From Methanosarcinales archaeon (GTDB lineage Archaea > Halobacteriota > Syntropharchaeia > Alkanophagales > Methanospirareceae): a DNA stretch of 13,605 bases. Position 1 is the first letter of the stretch. Each line of letters starts with the position of its first letter. Of the stretch, positions 13,536-13,605 are shown piece after piece. A program made the position numbers and the translations under genes. The notes beneath the pieces are model-generated. The model saw only the letters and a program-made list of their open reading frames with translations. It had not been told where the DNA came from and made no database searches. The DNA is taken from the NCBI GenBank assembly GCA_025464585.1, contig JAODGL010000079.1, positions 1 through 13,605 on the forward strand, written 5' to 3'.

Positions 13536-13605
13536 ATTTATCTTGGAGTGCTTCGTCATGCCTCAATTCATCAAGATAATCTTCAATTGCCTTTTCCAAA
13601 ACACG
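13468..13605 (-). CDS. C-terminal end of an unidentified gene (partial)
   Basis: The - strand is open from the window edge to a TAA at 13468-13470, encoding 45 residues: an acidic helical stretch with EKAIEDYLDELRHDEALQD, then KFIMAWSSIEDY and a polar tail. The composition is like a real protein end and resembles small antitoxin-like or helical proteins, but I recognise no family. It converges on, and overlaps by 68 bases, the open frame of the HTH regulator, which argues that the end of that frame is not genuine coding sequence. Confidence 0.55.
   Translation of the reverse strand, partial: RVLEKAIEDYLDELRHDEALQDKFIMAWSSIEDYTDKQILTNQTR

Noticed and set aside
1..13605. CRISPR array, defence island or integrase/transposase gene
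   Set aside because: No regularly spaced repeats, cas genes or recombinase motifs are seen on either strand; the only mobile gene is the intein.

Overview
The window reads as chromosomal DNA from a euryarchaeon, probably a methanogen or a methane/alkane-oxidising relative (ANME / Syntrophoarchaeia-like). The gene content points there: an MptD-type dihydroneopterin aldolase (tetrahydromethanopterin synthesis), the KEOPS subunit Cgi121, RadB, the small subunit of archaeal clamp loader RFC carrying an intein, and an archaeal-type arginyl-tRNA synthetase. The tRNA gene has no encoded CCA, and promoters look archaeal (AT-rich TATA boxes 20-35 bases from start codons, with short or no leaders). The exact lineage cannot be fixed from this sequence alone.

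Layout. 1-53 holds the possible end of an upstream gene. 148-2158 is a compact + strand cluster with overlapping genes: a DUF1847 cysteine-rich protein, a 44-residue micro-ORF that matches only the C-terminal part of the tRNA-binding domain of methionyl-tRNA synthetase, and a 423-residue protein with a kinase-like but altered catalytic loop. A short ORF and a TrkA-type potassium regulator follow (2241-2958). 2974-3565 is a small accessory patch: an antitoxin-like gene, an apparently broken small gene behind it, and a nested inverted-repeat element (3348-3435).

3566-8051 is core metabolism and information processing: mptD (+) converging on argS (-), then radB and a radical SAM gene on + joined by a one-base stop/start overlap, converging on marC (-). 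8105-10393 is rfcS, split in frame by a 443-residue intein. 10416-11492 has a coiled-coil protein with internal repeats (-), cgi121 (+) and a tRNA-Gln (-) whose 3' end lies over the cgi121 stop codon. 11548-13027 is a two-gene base-excision-repair operon (nfo then nth, -). 13100-13535 is a helix-turn-helix regulator whose front end seems frameshifted, and the window closes in the C-terminal end of another - strand gene.

DNA maintenance is the strongest theme: RadB (recombination), RfcS (clamp loading), Nth and Nfo (base excision repair). Translation is the second: ArgS, tRNA-Gln and Cgi121 (t6A synthesis). The most unusual items are the nested-palindrome element at 3348-3435, the Met-tRNA-synthetase micro-ORF, the altered kinase-like protein, the tRNA-Gln with C at position 33, the intein with Ser at position 1 and one irregular LAGLIDADG motif, and the frameshifted regulator. 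I do not see a clearly new multi-gene defence or mobile system.
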